A stretch of DNA of 64,000 nt, taken from positions 34,251,420-34,315,419 of the forward strand of contig CM053243.1 of NCBI GenBank assembly GCA_028583405.1. The letters run 5' to 3'. The translations under genes and the position numbers were made by a program. Below the pieces are notes generated by a model. That model was not told the DNA's origin, did no database searches, and saw nothing but the letters and a program-made list of their open reading frames with translations. Shown one piece after another: positions 49,746-62,859 of the stretch. Source of the DNA: Pogonophryne albipinna. Its lineage: Eukaryota; Chordata; Actinopteri; Perciformes; Artedidraconidae. Each line of letters begins with the position of its first letter. Positions within the stretch are counted from its first letter, which is position 1.

Positions 49746-52700
49746 TGCATTACAACATGACCAATGTCAAAAGATATGTTTCAAACTGTAGCAGGCTTGT
49801 TTCAATATTACCAAACATGTTAATAGTTTTGATTGAGACTGCTTTTGACATAAAACTGGAATTCACTGAATAAAAGAGAGGCCAGTATGCACCCAGCAAT
49901 CTGCGGCTTCATATTTGATTATTTTTCCTGAGAACCTTCTGGTTACAGAAGAGTTGCACAAAGTAATGCTGCCTTTCCTCTATATCAACATTGTAGAGGG
50001 AGCATACGTCTTGTTTGAACTAACTTTATTGGAATTGTCAACGGGCCCAACAGGGTTTCCAGGCTTTCATTCAGTGTGAGCACCACGCTGTGGCCGATCG
50101 ATTGATATGTACAGCAAGAGCATGAAAAGCTCAAGCCCAGGCCATGTGTGTGGTGTGACTAATAAAGAACAAAGTATCTGCTCAGCTTAACACATAGGAT
50201 TCACACTAATTTAATATTGAGTCTCCCCTCATTCCTTTTATTCCCCTCTTCCCGCATTTTATTTATATTTCCACCCTCATTTAGTCATCTCACCTGTCTA
50301 TATACAAGGGCTACAGTAAGACTACTTGAAAGCAACAAATAACTGTATACCTAACCACTTTTAATTTATGAGTGCATGTGACACAATTGGAACTCGCCCC
50401 CGGGGAGACCCCATGGCATTTTATTTTATGTTTGTATTCATTTCGTTTTATTTTGTTAGTATTCAGTGATCACAGTAAGCAGCGTAGGAGGATGAACCTT
50501 AATGGACCGTGTTTCCTCTCATTACCGCAGTTCCAGATAACTGAAGTGGCATTTCTGTGTACGCATATTATACTAAAGCCCCTTTGTGGATTAAAGAAAA
50601 AAATAACTCAGCTGGTGAAATGGCTTTGAAGGAACATGTTTCCAGTGAATGGAAAAGTGTCAGTATGAGATGTTCTTAATGCTTCCTGTGTCAATGGAGT
50701 TAGTTTGCAGTCTACAATAGCATGATAACTGTGTGAAGTATGTCACTGCAGTACCACAAGTCTTCAAAACTAGCTAGTATAGTTTTATTTTTCTGGCTTA
50801 CACAGGCTCAAGGTAGGTTTAATATAATTATATACTCAAATGTGTTGCCGTTTAAGAAGGACATGGCATATATTTAAATGTGTTTGACCTTTGTGGGCTT
50901 GACCACAAAAGCCTGATGTTTTATTTACGCACTGAATTAATTTGAAGCAAAGCTAACTGGAAGCCAGAGTGAAAACTCAACTCAGTATACCATGACTTTT
51001 CAGCTCATGTCTGCTTTTCATTTGGTTTCACAGCATCTATGTTCTTCAAATGATAAAGACATTATCAGTGAGGACCATTTTTCACCATAGACATTTCTAT
51101 GTATGATAAATGAAGCAATATCTGCAGTAACATTTAGACATTGACTGCTGCGTGCTTTCCTATGAGCTATTTTGTGACACATTTTGCAAAAGAATGCACC
51201 AAAAGGAAAACAATGCAGCAAGCCTTCTCATTGCCTATGCCAGATTGTTTTGGGTGCAGAGAAACAATGAAGAGTTATGCAAAGCTGCTTCCACTCCTAT
51301 GCCATGCCAATATGGATACCTTGGCACAAAGTCAAATGTTCCCGTCGTTGTTGAACACTGCTGTCCAACAGGACTTGTTTCTCCTGGATGCATTATTTTG
51401 ATTAATTACACCCGGTCCCCATTTAATTTGAATGACCTTCAAAAGAGTGTCCTCATCATGTGACTTCTTGTGCTGGATTTCTATAAAGCATCGTAATGAG
51501 GCTTATTAGCATAAACTTGAAGACAGAGGGATGCTTCTAAAATGGGCCCGGGGTGTTATATCTCTTATCTGCTAACTTTCTCGACAGGTTTACCGCCTCA
51601 CATGAACCTCTTCAGTCCAGCTCCGAAAAACCAAATGCATGCGGATGATGATTAATGCAAATGCCTGATGCACTGACTGAGCATTGCACTGGGATGCCAT
51701 TGAGGGACATTTAGTGTGACCTGTTATTTTCTCGTAAACGCTGTAGCATGTCACGATAAAGCAAACCAGAACGCGCTGAGTTATGGCGCTTCTGTGTGTG
51801 CTCAGCCTCACAGCGCTGAGAAATGACAAAATCAGCTCATTACATGCACACTGTCATATTTGATCTGTGGGATGCTTTCCTAAGCATGACACATGAAGCA
51901 TGTAGATACTTAAGAAAATGCTAAAACATAAGGGAAAAAATAATAATAATGCATTTAATGATTTAATAACCTTGAGAAAAAATTATATGTATGGCATTTG
52001 CGGGTGGTTTAGAGAATTCTAATATTCCATATCACCAAAGAAAATCCCACATCATCAATGTTCCCTTCCACATTATAGAGGCAGGAAACATTTGTATTTA
52101 TCACAAGTGCAGGTTAAGATGCTGATGGTGCTCCTGCAGTGGCAGTTCAATGTCTTTCTTGATCATAAAGGGCCAAAGCAGCGACCTTCCATTTTGTAGG
52201 ATTGCCTCTTACAGCCCGTGTCTTCTGGAACATTAGTCCCTCAGGACTCACATACTGAATTAAAATCTGATCTTTCAGTACAAAAAACCGTCTGAATTGC
52301 AGACAAATTGTGTACACAAATCAATGTTTAGATTAGAAACAATCTGGGACTAGTGATGAGTCTTTAGTGTTCTTGACGATACAACTTTCACCTTAACAAG
52401 ACCATCTTCTTTCCTCTGAAATCCAATAAAATGGCTGATGGATGACAGATCTGTTCCTGGGGATGTTTTAATCGATACACAGAATCTGGTGTTACAGTTT
52501 TTTGTGCCATAATACAAGCTGAGCAGTCATGTCGGGAGTGATGTCAGAAAAATAATATACTCACCTGCAAATGGTGACTGAGGCATAAATCTAAGTGACA
52601 GACAGGCAGCACAATTTATTACATAACCAAGTAATCTAACTTCAACATTCAGCAGCCGACTAATTTCATTAATAGAGGTTATATCTCCTGGGTTCCTCGA

Positions 52701-55700
52701 TTCCTTCTAAATCAGTGTTTTTCTGTGTCGGCAGGTATAGGTGAGGTTTGTGGAATGACTAAAGACCACCTGGAGGCCTCTTCACAAATCAATAGCAACC
52801 TCATGGTCGACGTTATCTCCAAGGAGGGGGGTGGGGGGTTAAGATTGATTGTCGTTAAGCACTTTACAGGATGGAAAGAGGATGAGGACGGATCATAAAA
52901 ACGCCCACACAACACCTACCCATCCCTCTCAGCTGCAACAGAGTGCAAACAATCGATAGGAGCCGGATCAGCAAAAACACGGTACAGAAATAAATACCTA
53001 AATAAACAGAGAAGCAATAGTTAAAAAAAAAGAAGCAATTGATTAAGTATTTGTCAAGTAAATTAGGAAATACAATTTTTTAGCAACCATGTCGACAAAA
53101 TAAACACAATTTAGGAGGATTTTACATTTGTATTAGTGGATCTAATCCGTGGAGTCTGTGTTTTTATGCGAGAGCAAGGGTTAGAACCCATGATGTCTTT
53201 ATAAAGCTAACCTATGTGTTGTACTCACATGAGAACATGGCAAACTAGAGAAAAGGGGCCCACCGAGGTCCACATTAATAGAGCCATAGTGGGAGTATAA
53301 CTCACTCAGAAGGCAACTGATTATAAACAAAGGAAGTGATGGATTATAATATCATATTCAATGTGGAGGTGTAGAGAGACGAGTTTAGTGTGCCTGTATT
53401 TATTTTAAAAAGGATAAGCAGTCAGTGAGAGACTGACACATTTGTTCATATAATACTAGATAAATACAACTGAAATAATATTATGTTTTCACTGTATCCT
53501 TTAATGTCTTGTTTTTATTAAATGGCTGAAATATTTTACACGGCCAAATCCCTTTTTATACCTGAAGAATCAACATTACATAACTGCACCGCCTGACATT
53601 CCCTATTTACGTCACCGTATATTACACTTGCTGTGCACATATCTGTATAAATACTTTAGGGCTATTAAGTTCTTCTCTTAATCATAAATTCTATTTAATA
53701 TTTAAATGCTGTCTTGGAGAGGGGCCAGCTATGTTTTGACTCAGCCTTAGCAATGGCTATGTATCAGTAATTTATTTACAAACAGATTTTAATTCCCTAA
53801 CACTGATATATTAATTAGGGAACTGCATATTCTAATTATGCTTCCACATTTGTATTTATTACATCCAAACTGTTGGTTTTAAGTCTTTTTGGCCCCTTGA
53901 AAGATTAAGTGATATTGATTTACAACCATATCACTGCTCCTGCTAATGCAATATTTCCACCAACAAATATTTCTCTGTCTCCTTCTAGATTCCCCTGTTG
54001 GTTTCACAGCAAAACAAAGCACTTCAGTGGGTTAGGAATACAATCATTTAAAATATGAACGGCCAAGTTGTCCCAGTTCTAACCTGCTGTGATGAAAAAG
54101 ATATGACTTCCAGTGGCGCTGACATGGACAGAGACTAATGTGTGTGCAAAGCTTTGATGCGTTTTGTGTGTTTTGTTGTCTTTTATGATGTTTCCTCGGT
54201 ATAGTGCACGCTGCAGATGACATTCAGCCTCAGTGCAACAGTCTTGTATGCTTCTGCACGAATAAACCCACCGAATTGACGGTACGTTTATTATCTCAGG
54301 ACATGACAATACCTCAAAGGCAAATGTGGATAGTTGTCATCTTGTTTCCCTTGTACTTAAAAAGTGATTATTCTCGATGTATGGACCCATAGTTGAGTCT
54401 GTGGTCAGTGGATGTATTAATATTCAGAGATAATATCTACCAGCAAAATGACAGCATTGAACCAACTCCTCAAACATCCTGCCGACCGACCTTTACGCTT
54501 CGCTGACAATCTACTTCCTGTTGGACTGTTGTTCATTTCCCATCTTAAACCTGTAGTCAACTCTGCTTTCATTACACAATCACAGTAGGTGCCTTTGTCC
54601 ATTTCTCCTTTATCTTTGCCTTGTCCTGTGTTTTGCCTTCACCTCCCTTTAACTAATTTGTGTTAGGCAGTAAGTAACAAGTTAACTTTTATCATGATTT
54701 AGATTTGGGGGTTAGTTGGATATTGCATTCATAGATGTGTTTTTAGAGAGGGTGTGGATCCAATTTAAAAAAAAATGTTTTCTGGATCCCCTCCAAGATA
54801 ATAGTGGATTCCTGGCATACTGATGGCAGTTAAGAAATACATATACAACCCCTGAACATGAATACAAAGGGGCTCATCATGCTCATGTTATATAGGTTCA
54901 TGCTTGTATTTTGGACTTCTGCAAGAATATGCTTTAATGTTTAAAAAACAAAACAAAAAAACAACTAAACTAATTGTTGAGTTAATAAAAAGGAAAGTAA
55001 ATGATTTAAAACATTATTTTATTTAACCAATAGAACTGCATACAAGTACATTGTCTCCTTTTAAATGCTCACCTTCACAGTGATGAATATGTGCACTCCA
55101 GTGTGTGACACAGTGACATCACAGTTGTTGTGGTTACAGGTGCCCCAGAGCACACCTTTAACAACAGCCATTAGTGATGCTGGACGTGAGGGCTTTGAAG
55201 CATTGATAATAATAATAATAATAACAATAATACATTTTATTTATATAGCGCTTTTCACAACTCAAAGACGCTTTACAGTATGAGGGAGGGTAGACAAACA
55301 AGGACAGGCAAACAAATAAATATAGTAAAATAAATAATCAATGATAATTGATGGCTTTGAAGCATTGATTTTCAGTTTGCAGTGTGTTAAGTTGCTGGAA
55401 AAATACATTTGTGCTTTGCTTACTCCTGTAGTGGTGATTTGTATGTTTTCAAAAAGGACTGCTTTTCTATTTAATAATCCTTTCTGAATGTATTGCTTAA
55501 AATAAATGCATTGTCACAAAGTATTAGTAATAGTAATTCATCAGTGTACACCTATATAAGTTACTTGCAGTGATCTTTTACAGTACATAAAGAAGTGCTG
55601 TACCAGCGAATTTGCTAGTAGAGCAAACATGAAACATGCTTTGACTAGTGTGCCACCTTAAAAATACTTTGTAATTTCCCTTAAAGCAAATCCGAACAAG

Positions 55701-58700
55701 GTGACTTGCTGGAAAGAAAAAAAAAAGTGGAAACACTGTGTATCTCATGGCTTCTGAAGAGAGAGAAATCATAACAGCTGTCAGCTGCAAAAAAATAAAA
55801 TAATTAGGTTTTTTAAAAGCGGAGAATGATTCATGAATCCTGACATATTTTCTCATAAAAGCCTGAGTCTGACAGTGCTGAGGACATTAAAGTAAATTAG
55901 CTTTAAATACTTAAAAGTACCAAAGTACAGGCTGTTATGACTTTTGTGCTTCAAAGAAAAAGCGATCCAACATATTTCTGACAGTCATTGGCCCAAACTC
56001 AACTGATTTAAACTGTGGAACACATAGCTCCAAAGATAACTTCATGACAGATTACACTCAAATAATCTAGAGATCTCACTTAGACTCAGTATTTGTTTCC
56101 CTATGCCAGAAGGAACATTTAAATATGCTAATACTTGTGTTTCCTTTCTAAATGGCACCAGTCCTTTGAAACGGTTGCATCCCCTTTAAGAGCAGCTATA
56201 AGATAAGAGTCACAAAACAAGAGTGGAAATGGAGCCAACTGTGCCCTACATCTGTCTGCATTTCCTCATAAAACTGGACGGGATAAGGACAACATCCCTG
56301 GGATCCACCAGCCAGGCAGTGGTAATGTTCTAGGTGTAAATGGAGTCATGCTCTGTTGAAAGAGTATGGCTTGTGTGCACGCTCCCCTCATCCATCATAT
56401 TTGAGGCTGTATGCGTCTGTATATGTGGGCAGAGAGAGACGGAGGATGCTCTCCAGCCGGGCCCAGGAGATGGGCTGAAGGGAGGATGACAGATGACAGA
56501 TGAGGTGCCATCATGGTTTCCTAAGAGCTCAGTAAGATCTGTCTTTTTGCGGGATGTCTAAATTATTACCTCAGCTTCACAGAAGGCTGTAGCCCCCAGC
56601 CCTTCTTCTGTTCCACGGAGGCCTTCAGACCTCTGGGTTTGTGAGCTCTTGAATTTGTTTCTTTATTATTTACCTTCTGTTGGAAGTAAGATAATCATCT
56701 GCATGCACCTCACTGTTTAAATTACCAAGCAGCTGCTGGTTTCTGGACCCCGTGGTGATAGTAATACATCTTGAGATTATAATATCTGGTTGAGATGTTA
56801 ATTCAAAACCCTGACGTCAAAACAGAGGTGGTCTGACCCATCTTCGGGGAGCCGGATGTTTGCTTTTCACCAGAAAGGTGCGATGACGTCTCAGATCTCA
56901 CAGTGATCTATTTTCTATTCCCACTCTGACTCTTGTACTAAGCCTGCAAGTGGCTGAGCAATACGCACTTAGTATGTGAAGAATCAAGCACTTCCTGGAG
57001 CCTAGTCTCAAGCCATCACTGCTATTATAAAATACTTGACACAATCTAGCCTTTTTCATGAATCCTGCCGGCTTCTTATTCATTTGAGATTTAGAAAAGA
57101 TGCGGGCAAATCGCACTCCAGATCTTGCTGTGAGCTTGTATGGCGGGGGCCCCGTCCCTCTGTGTTTAACTGTGGCCCTAAAAAGCAACATTGGCAGGGA
57201 GGCCGAAGGAAGCGTGCACTAAACGCACGTCTCTGCCAGACACTGTGGGCTACTGCTGAGTGCTTCAGCGTGCCAAGTTGGTTTGGAAAAAGGAAAGTAG
57301 GGCAAACAATGGGATCCAAAATACAACAAAGTGGACATTTTTCTTTTGAGCAGAAATTACACAAATATAAAGTGTCTAGAGGATTTGCATATATTTACAA
57401 ATGAAATAGCAACAAGGAGTCATTGTTAGAGCAAGTGCAGCTTCTCTGCAATCCCATGATGACACGTTTGTGTTTTTTGCAAGCTAGATACAATAAAGAA
57501 TTCACAGTGCTAAAATCCTCCATATTCTGTATGTGCCAGTGTTTGGATTGTGTGAGTCATCTTTGGGTTAGTAAGAGTGTTTGTCATAGTTGAGTGTTTT
57601 TGTCATACAAAGCACTGACAGATGAGATGAATGTCTTAATGAGGCATATGTCTGTGAAAACCTGAACGTGTAAGAAACCGAGCCTAACAGAGATGTCCTT
57701 CGCTCCCACACTCCTTTGCGCTGGCCCGTACTCTGCCTGTTTGTCTTCATCATCTATTGTGATCATGTTACTTTAGCATTTCAATTCATTACAGACGCTA
57801 AAGGTTTAGACAGGCATATAAAGACGCAGTAATGAAACGTCTTTGTCACACAACAAAGGAAAATGTGGGCTATTAGACAATGTTCTGTCAGCAAGCATCT
57901 TTATTTTTCCTATTAATTATTTAAGGGACAATTGATCATTAACTTCCAAGATTCTAGATTGTGATTGATATTAGTAGTTGCTGTTATGGTTTTATAGTCT
58001 GAAAGCATCCCAGCTTGTTCTCCTCGCCGCTTTAAACTGTGTTATAACAACAAGTCATGAGATGAAGCCATTTCCAAACCAGTCCATCTGGTGCAACTCT
58101 TCATCACTAGGGGGATCCATACACATATTTATATTCTGTATTCATCTTTATTTAGTCATCATGTAATTAAATTAACAATGATTCAAAACAGAGAAAATTA
58201 ACAAGTGGACTTATTATCACCGTATAAAGTTGTCAAATGTGTAGTTGCCTAGTTACTCATCCAGCAGTCATGCAGTGCAAATACAGTGTCTCTGCTAGAT
58301 GCTCCACTTTCTAAATATATTTGTTTTGTGTGTGTAGTACACCAATGTTCTGTTTGATGGGCTATGTGATTTGGTACTGTTGCAGCGGTTGCGTCATTAT
58401 AAAAGAAAATAGACAAATCTTATGACTGTCTGTCATTTTGTAGGACTGTCTGAGGCCGTCTATCAATTTATAGTAACTCAGAGAGCATTCAGGTGTAAAT
58501 GAAAGAGCATTGGTAACTTCATATCACTTCCCCGGGGAACATTTCCCCACATTTTAAGAGATTGGCTGTAGAGGTGCTGCTGATTCAGTCTGCAGCGTGG
58601 CGCGTGGTCAGACGTCAGAGCAAAATTAAAACAGCCATGAGCAGTCATCTGTTTGAGGCAGACAGAAAAACTAATTTTATAAAATTGCATAGTTCATATT

Positions 58701-58925
58701 CCGCTGTTTAGGTACTAAGGCTGCTCTGCTTTAGTGGCCTCCATCGCCACTGCGAGAAACAAATAAATCTGCCTTGTGTGTTGACATGAAAAGTCTCTGT
58801 TCCTCTTTATGTGCCTTCATTAATGCATAAACTAAGAGATCTGTATTTTCACCATTTAACAATTTAACAATTTGGCACTTTTATGCTGTCTTATTACCAT
58901 AATAAAATTGTGGCTAACAATAGAT
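49746..58925. other. Long non-coding stretch
   Basis: About 9 kb with no supported gene. The only clear element is a LINE/SINE-type tail at 55.2 kb. Open frames are at most about 120 codons and lack known domains. It is probably intergenic or intronic DNA of the lrrc4c gene-poor region. Confidence 0.45.
55205..55280 (-). mobile_element. LINE/SINE-type 3' tail
   Basis: Read on the minus strand: TGTAAAGCGTCTTTGAGTTG, then GAAAAGCGCTATATAAATAA and an ATTATT microsatellite. This is the fish L2-type 3' tail, also shared by some SINEs, in the orientation opposite to the LINE end at 3.1 kb. Too little remains to name the family. Confidence 0.7.
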
Positions 58926-59146
58926 GATGATGTCAGTAGGGGCTTGCACTGGGAGCTGTAAGGTCGCTGGTTCAAGTCCCCGACCAGACCTAAATATGGA
59001 GTACGGACTGCTACTTGGAGAGGTCCCAGTTCACCTCCTGGACCCTGCCTTGGTGCCCTTGAGCAAGGCACCGGACATCCCCCTTCCCCCCTCACTCCCC
59101 ATTGCTCCCCGGGCGCTGTGCAATAGCTGCCCACTGTTCCTACTAC
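58926..59146 (+). mobile_element. tRNA-derived SINE, 5' part, split by an insertion
   Basis: A pol III B box GGTTCAAGTCC lies at 58969-58979; the upstream A-box part is degenerate. It is followed by GACCAGACCTAAATATGGAG, CCTTGAGCAAGGCACCGGAC and CCCATTGCTCCCCGGGCGCT, typical of a common fish SINE. It breaks off after TTCCTACTAC; the rest of the SINE resumes at 63892. Not a functional tRNA gene. Confidence 0.9.
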
Positions 59147-59282
59147 CAGTGACGTGCGGTGAAGTTCATGGCTGGTGAGGCACTGACTCTTTCAGAGTCA
59201 GATTTACAAATATTATATTTTGACCTTAATCGAAATATTCGGTTATTTTCAAAAGCTTTTCGATTAATTGTAAACAGACCGT

Positions 59283-59380
59283 TGTGGTGACCACCTTTAA
59301 TACACTGGGTTACATAATCCACACATGGAACTAGAGTTGGGGGTATTGTTTCCACACGGACATGTATGTGGTTGTCTATG
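59283..59380 (+). repeat. Truncated 5' LTR of element B
   Basis: First 98 bases of the LTR. Against the 3' LTR start (62860 on) it shows one substitution and a 4-base TATG difference, so the insertion is recent. It breaks off before the hairpin element at 59386. Confidence 0.88.
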
Positions 59381-59385
59381 GCCGT

Positions 59386-59476
59386 TTCTCAATCGCGAGG
59401 ATTTTGGCTTCCAAGTTTCTGTAGGAAGTGACTTGGAAGTACGCGACTACCAAGCCAGCATCCTCGCGATTGAGAA
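59386..59476. mobile_element. Hairpin MITE-like element
   Basis: Perfect 17-bp arms TTCTCAATCGCGAGGAT (59386-59402) and ATCCTCGCGATTGAGAA (59460-59476) enclose a 57-base middle that itself has complementary CTTCCAAGT and ACTTGGAAG. The GCCGTTTCTCAAT start is seen in several fish DNA transposons. No clear target duplication is visible, so boundaries are uncertain. Confidence 0.7.
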
Positions 59477-59600
59477 GGATATTGAATAGTTGGTTTTTGT
59501 CTTTCCAAAGGATTTGTTGACTGAAAGTAAACGATCCTATAATCAAAGCCATATCGAAGAGTCCTGAGATTGTATTACTGGTGTTTTATCATCTATAAAT

Positions 59601-59720
59601 AGCCTGTGTGTATTCTCAAATGTCGTTTTCAGGACAAACAAAAGACGTTTTAAATATCTTATCAGAATAGCCTGTGTGTATCCTCAAATGTCGTTTAAAA
59701 CGTTTTAAATATCTTATCAG
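59601..59720 (+). repeat. Tandem duplication, about 68-bp unit
   Basis: AGCCTGTGTGTATTCTCAAA at 59601 recurs at 59669 with one change. Both copies end in GTTTTAAATATCTTATCAG. The second copy lacks about 16 bases. It lies in the DNA that interrupts element B. Confidence 0.9.
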
Positions 59721-59804
59721 CTGGTGTAAGTGCAGAATATTGAATATAACCTTGACTATTAGCCTACTGTGTACTTCATTTATCTGACAGCATTATTTAA
59801 TGAT

Positions 59805-60003
59805 ACTATTTTATATATATATACATTACACACACATTTATTCATTTAATATATATATATATAAACACACACTTATGTACTTACACATGTATTTATTCAT
59901 TTATACACACAGATGTATTCATTCATTTATACACACACTCACATATATACACTTTATATTAATTCATTTGTACACACACACATACATATATATATATATA
60001 AAC
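59805..60003 (+). repeat. AT and AC low-complexity sequence
   Basis: Mixed TATATA, ACACAC and ATTCATTTA motifs in an irregular array. Open frames here are meaningless. Confidence 0.85.
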
Positions 60004-60199
60004 AAAACAACACAATATAATAAAAACAGTTGCAATAATAACATAATATGGTATGATCAATTCTACCCTTTTGTTTTTGCTCCCATATTTCAATTAAAAT
60101 ATATTTTTCAAAATCAATATTGGTGGGGGCTCTTTTGCAAAGATAATCAATAACACCACCTGACAGTTGTTTCATTTTTACATGGCAAAACGTTAATAT

Positions 60200-61210
60200 T
60201 GTAGTGCCGAGAGATAGGGAGTCGCAGGCGGTGCAATGGAGGTACAAAAGTTGACTTTATTTGTTACATGTTGTCCGGTTGCAGTCCGGGAAGAAAGAGA
60301 GAGAAGACAGGAGGGCACACAATATATATAGAGAACCACATACATGTCCGTGTGGAAATAATACCCCCCACTGTAGTTCCATGTGTGGATTATGTAACCC
60401 AGTGTATTATACTGTAGGTGGTCACCACACAAGCCCCCCCAGAATCCAAACATGGCAAAAGGGAGGAAGGAGAGCAACCCGGCCGCAGGCAGACGCGTAG
60501 CGGCGGCGGGCACGAAGTCCTCAGCAGGCGTTGAGGTATCCCCGGGCCTCCCCGGGAGGAAGGAGCCGTGGACAGATGAGCGGCCAGACAGGGTCCCGGA
60601 GCGCACCACCCATGGGCCAATGGAGCATGGGCTACGTCCGGAACTGTCGAGGCGAGAGGGGGTCAAGGAGTGCGCCACCCAGGCGCCGATGAAAACGCGA
60701 GTGGCGTCTGGATATCCCCGGAAAGGCAGGAGAGGCCAGACAGGCTCCGGAGCGCGCCACCCACGGGCCGATGGCAGCATGGGCGACGTCCGAAACCGTC
60801 GAGGCGAGACAGGGTCCAGGAGTGCACCACCCAGGCGCTGATAAAAACGTGAGTGGCGTCTGGAACCGCCGTCGAGGTGGTGAAAAAGGTGAGCGTGTCC
60901 ACACGAGGTCAACCGGCTGGTCGAACCTCCTCTCCGGCACCGGAAAAATAATTGTTAACAGTCAGATGATAACAGAAAACCTGAGTTTCCTTTGCCGTGT
61001 TCGGGTCCGTCTCGGAAACTTCTCCAGACGCTGTCAGGGTCACCAGTGTAGTGCCGAGAGATAGGGAGTCGCAGGCGGTGCAATGGAGGTACAAAAGTTG
61101 ACTTTATTTGTTACATGTTGTCCGGTTGCAGTCCGGGAAGAAATAGAGAGAAGACAGGAGGGCACACAATATATATAGAGAACCACATTGTATTATAGGT
61201 GGTCACCACA
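60200..61210 (-). mobile_element. Small LTR retrotransposon A, complete, minus orientation
   Basis: Both LTRs are present: 60200-60429 (3' LTR, 230 bp) and 61047-61210 (5' LTR, 164 bp with an internal deletion of about 66 bp). The flanking duplication is ATAT at 60196-60199 and 61211-61214. On the minus strand the 5' LTR ends CGGCACTACA and, one base later, TGGTGACCCTGACAGCG looks like a primer-binding site. A G-rich tract (TTCTGGGGGGGCTTG) precedes the 3' LTR. The internal region is only 617 bp and has no gag or pol. AATAAAGTCAAC in the LTR is a likely polyadenylation signal. Confidence 0.9.
60583..60866 (-). repeat. 152-bp tandem repeat inside element A
   Basis: Two adjacent units of 152 bp, the second slightly short. 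Shared blocks include GCCAGACAGG (60583 and 60735), GTCGAGGCGAG and GAGTGGCGTCTGGA (60699 and 60851). The units are GC- and CpG-rich. Confidence 0.88.
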
Positions 61211-61229
61211 ATATGTTATTAATGTCAAA

Positions 61230-61367
61230 TGTTATATGTTGTATTATACAACAAAATAGACATTTATAACATATTATAAATGTCTATTTTTAAATAAATG
61301 TTAAATGTTGTATTATATAACAAAATAGACATTTATAACATATTATAAATGTCTACCTTTAAATAAA
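61230..61367 (+). repeat. 69-bp tandem repeat, each unit with a perfect hairpin
   Basis: Units start at 61230 and 61299. Each carries TAGACATTTATAA, a CATA loop and TTATAAATGTCTA, a perfect 13-bp stem (first at 61257-61286). The second stem ends at about 61355. Very AT-rich. Confidence 0.9.
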
Positions 61368-61743
61368 ATATTAAATAGATACCTTTACATCCTAAACAGA
61401 AGGTAAAAACGTTAATATGTTACATGACAAACAAAAAAACGAAACCTTATATATATATATATAGGCTATATATACAGATGTTTGCTAATGTATCCCTCTT
61501 ATATCCATCAGGAATTAATATTAAATGATGAATTAACATTCCTCAGCACTGCATAAGTGTGGTCGTCAGTCATATTGACAAAGAAGCACTATTATATTGT
61601 ATATTATGCGGCGTTTAAAAGGACGGGCTTTCGCGGGTGTGCCGCGTGAGGCAGTGATGTAACCATAACGTAAACGTAACGCCGCGTCGATGCTTGCGTA
61701 AAGCAGAAGTGGGATCTAAACTGGGTTGGAAAAACGATAGACG

Positions 61744-62859
61744 CGACCCTGACAGCGTCTTGGGAAGTTTCCGAGACGGACCCGAACACGGCAAAGGAAA
61801 CTCAGGTTTCTTTCTCGAAATGCCGGGGATTTTTTGGAGTCGACCGTGGCTGCTACAGGCACGCGGACTGAGGCTCGGTGCGCGCCTCGCGGAATGGCTG
61901 AGGATGTTGCTCGCCATTCCCGCATCTGCCTTCCGACTACAGGGGGGACGATGCACGGCCTGCTGGGTAGGGATGAACCCGATTGCTACCTCGTGGGGTT
62001 GTTTCTTCGGGGCGTGCGGCTGCACGTCCCGGCTGCGCTAGCTAACGACAACTAGCAGCTAACCACGTTGGCTAACTACGGCTAGCAGCTACCGATGGCT
62101 GCCAGCTAACGGCAATCGACCCTTTTGAATATTTTTTTTCTGGTGCCGGAGAGGAGGTTCGACCAGCCGGTTGACCTCGTGTGGACACTCACTTTTTCAC
62201 CACCTCAACGGCGGTTCCAGACGCCACTCAAGTTTCCATCGGCGCCTGGGTGGTGCACTCCTGGACCCCGTCTCGCCTCGACGGTTTCGGACGTCGCCCA
62301 TGCTCCATCGGCGCGTGGGTGGCGCGCTCCGGAACCTGTCTGGCCTCTCCTGCCTTCCGGGGATACCTCAACGTCTGCTGAGGACTTCGTGCCCGCTGCC
62401 GCTGCGTGTCTGCCTGCGGCCGGGTTGCTCTCATTCCTCCCGGGGAGACTGCTCCTGCCTCCCGGGGATACCTCAACGCCTGCTGAGGACTTCGTGCCCG
62501 CCGCCGCTGTGCGTCTGCCTGCGGCCGGGTTGCGCTCCTCCCTCCCTGGGATACCGCTCCGTCCTTCCGGAGATTTCATGCCCGCCGCCGCCGTGCCTTC
62601 ACCTGCGGCCGGGCAGCGCTCTTTCCTGCTGGGTTCGCCACGACACCTACTGTGGCCCCCTTACGACAGCCCGTTCCGGCCCACCCCCGGTGGAGATGCC
62701 CTCGCCCTCGTTGGGGCCCCTACCCTCTCCTGCAGCCCCCTTCCGACGGCCCGTTCCATGGCCCGGCCCTCACCTGCAACCTCACCCTCCTCGGCCCCTG
62801 TGGTGCTTCCTCCCGGACGCGGGGATTTTTTTGCCATGTTTGGATTCTGGGGGGGCTTG
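61744..62859 (+). other. Internal region of LTR element B
   Basis: GC-rich sequence from the primer-binding remnant to the polypurine tract. The first 70 or so bases match element A, then B has about 320 bases absent from A (61815-62130), including a run of GCTAAC and GCTAGC motifs at about 62033-62110. The two realign at GGTGCCGGAGAGGAGGTTCG. Open frames of about 250 codons reflect GC richness; no retroviral-type protein motif is seen. Confidence 0.75.
62359..62568 (+). repeat. 105-bp tandem repeat inside element B
   Basis: Units at 62359 and 62464 both begin GGGGATACCTCAACG and share GCTGAGGACTTCGTGCCCGC and CTGCCTGCGGCCGGGTTGC. It differs from the 152-bp repeat of element A, so the two copies expanded different internal segments. 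Confidence 0.88.

Noticed and set aside
58926..59146. A tRNA gene, because of the B box
   Set aside because: The A-box region is degenerate and the downstream sequence is that of a common fish SINE; no tRNA cloverleaf is supported.
61694..62055. Open frames of 73-115 codons in element B as a gag protein
   Set aside because: No zinc knuckle, protease or capsid motif is visible; the frames cross the junction between foreign DNA and the element.
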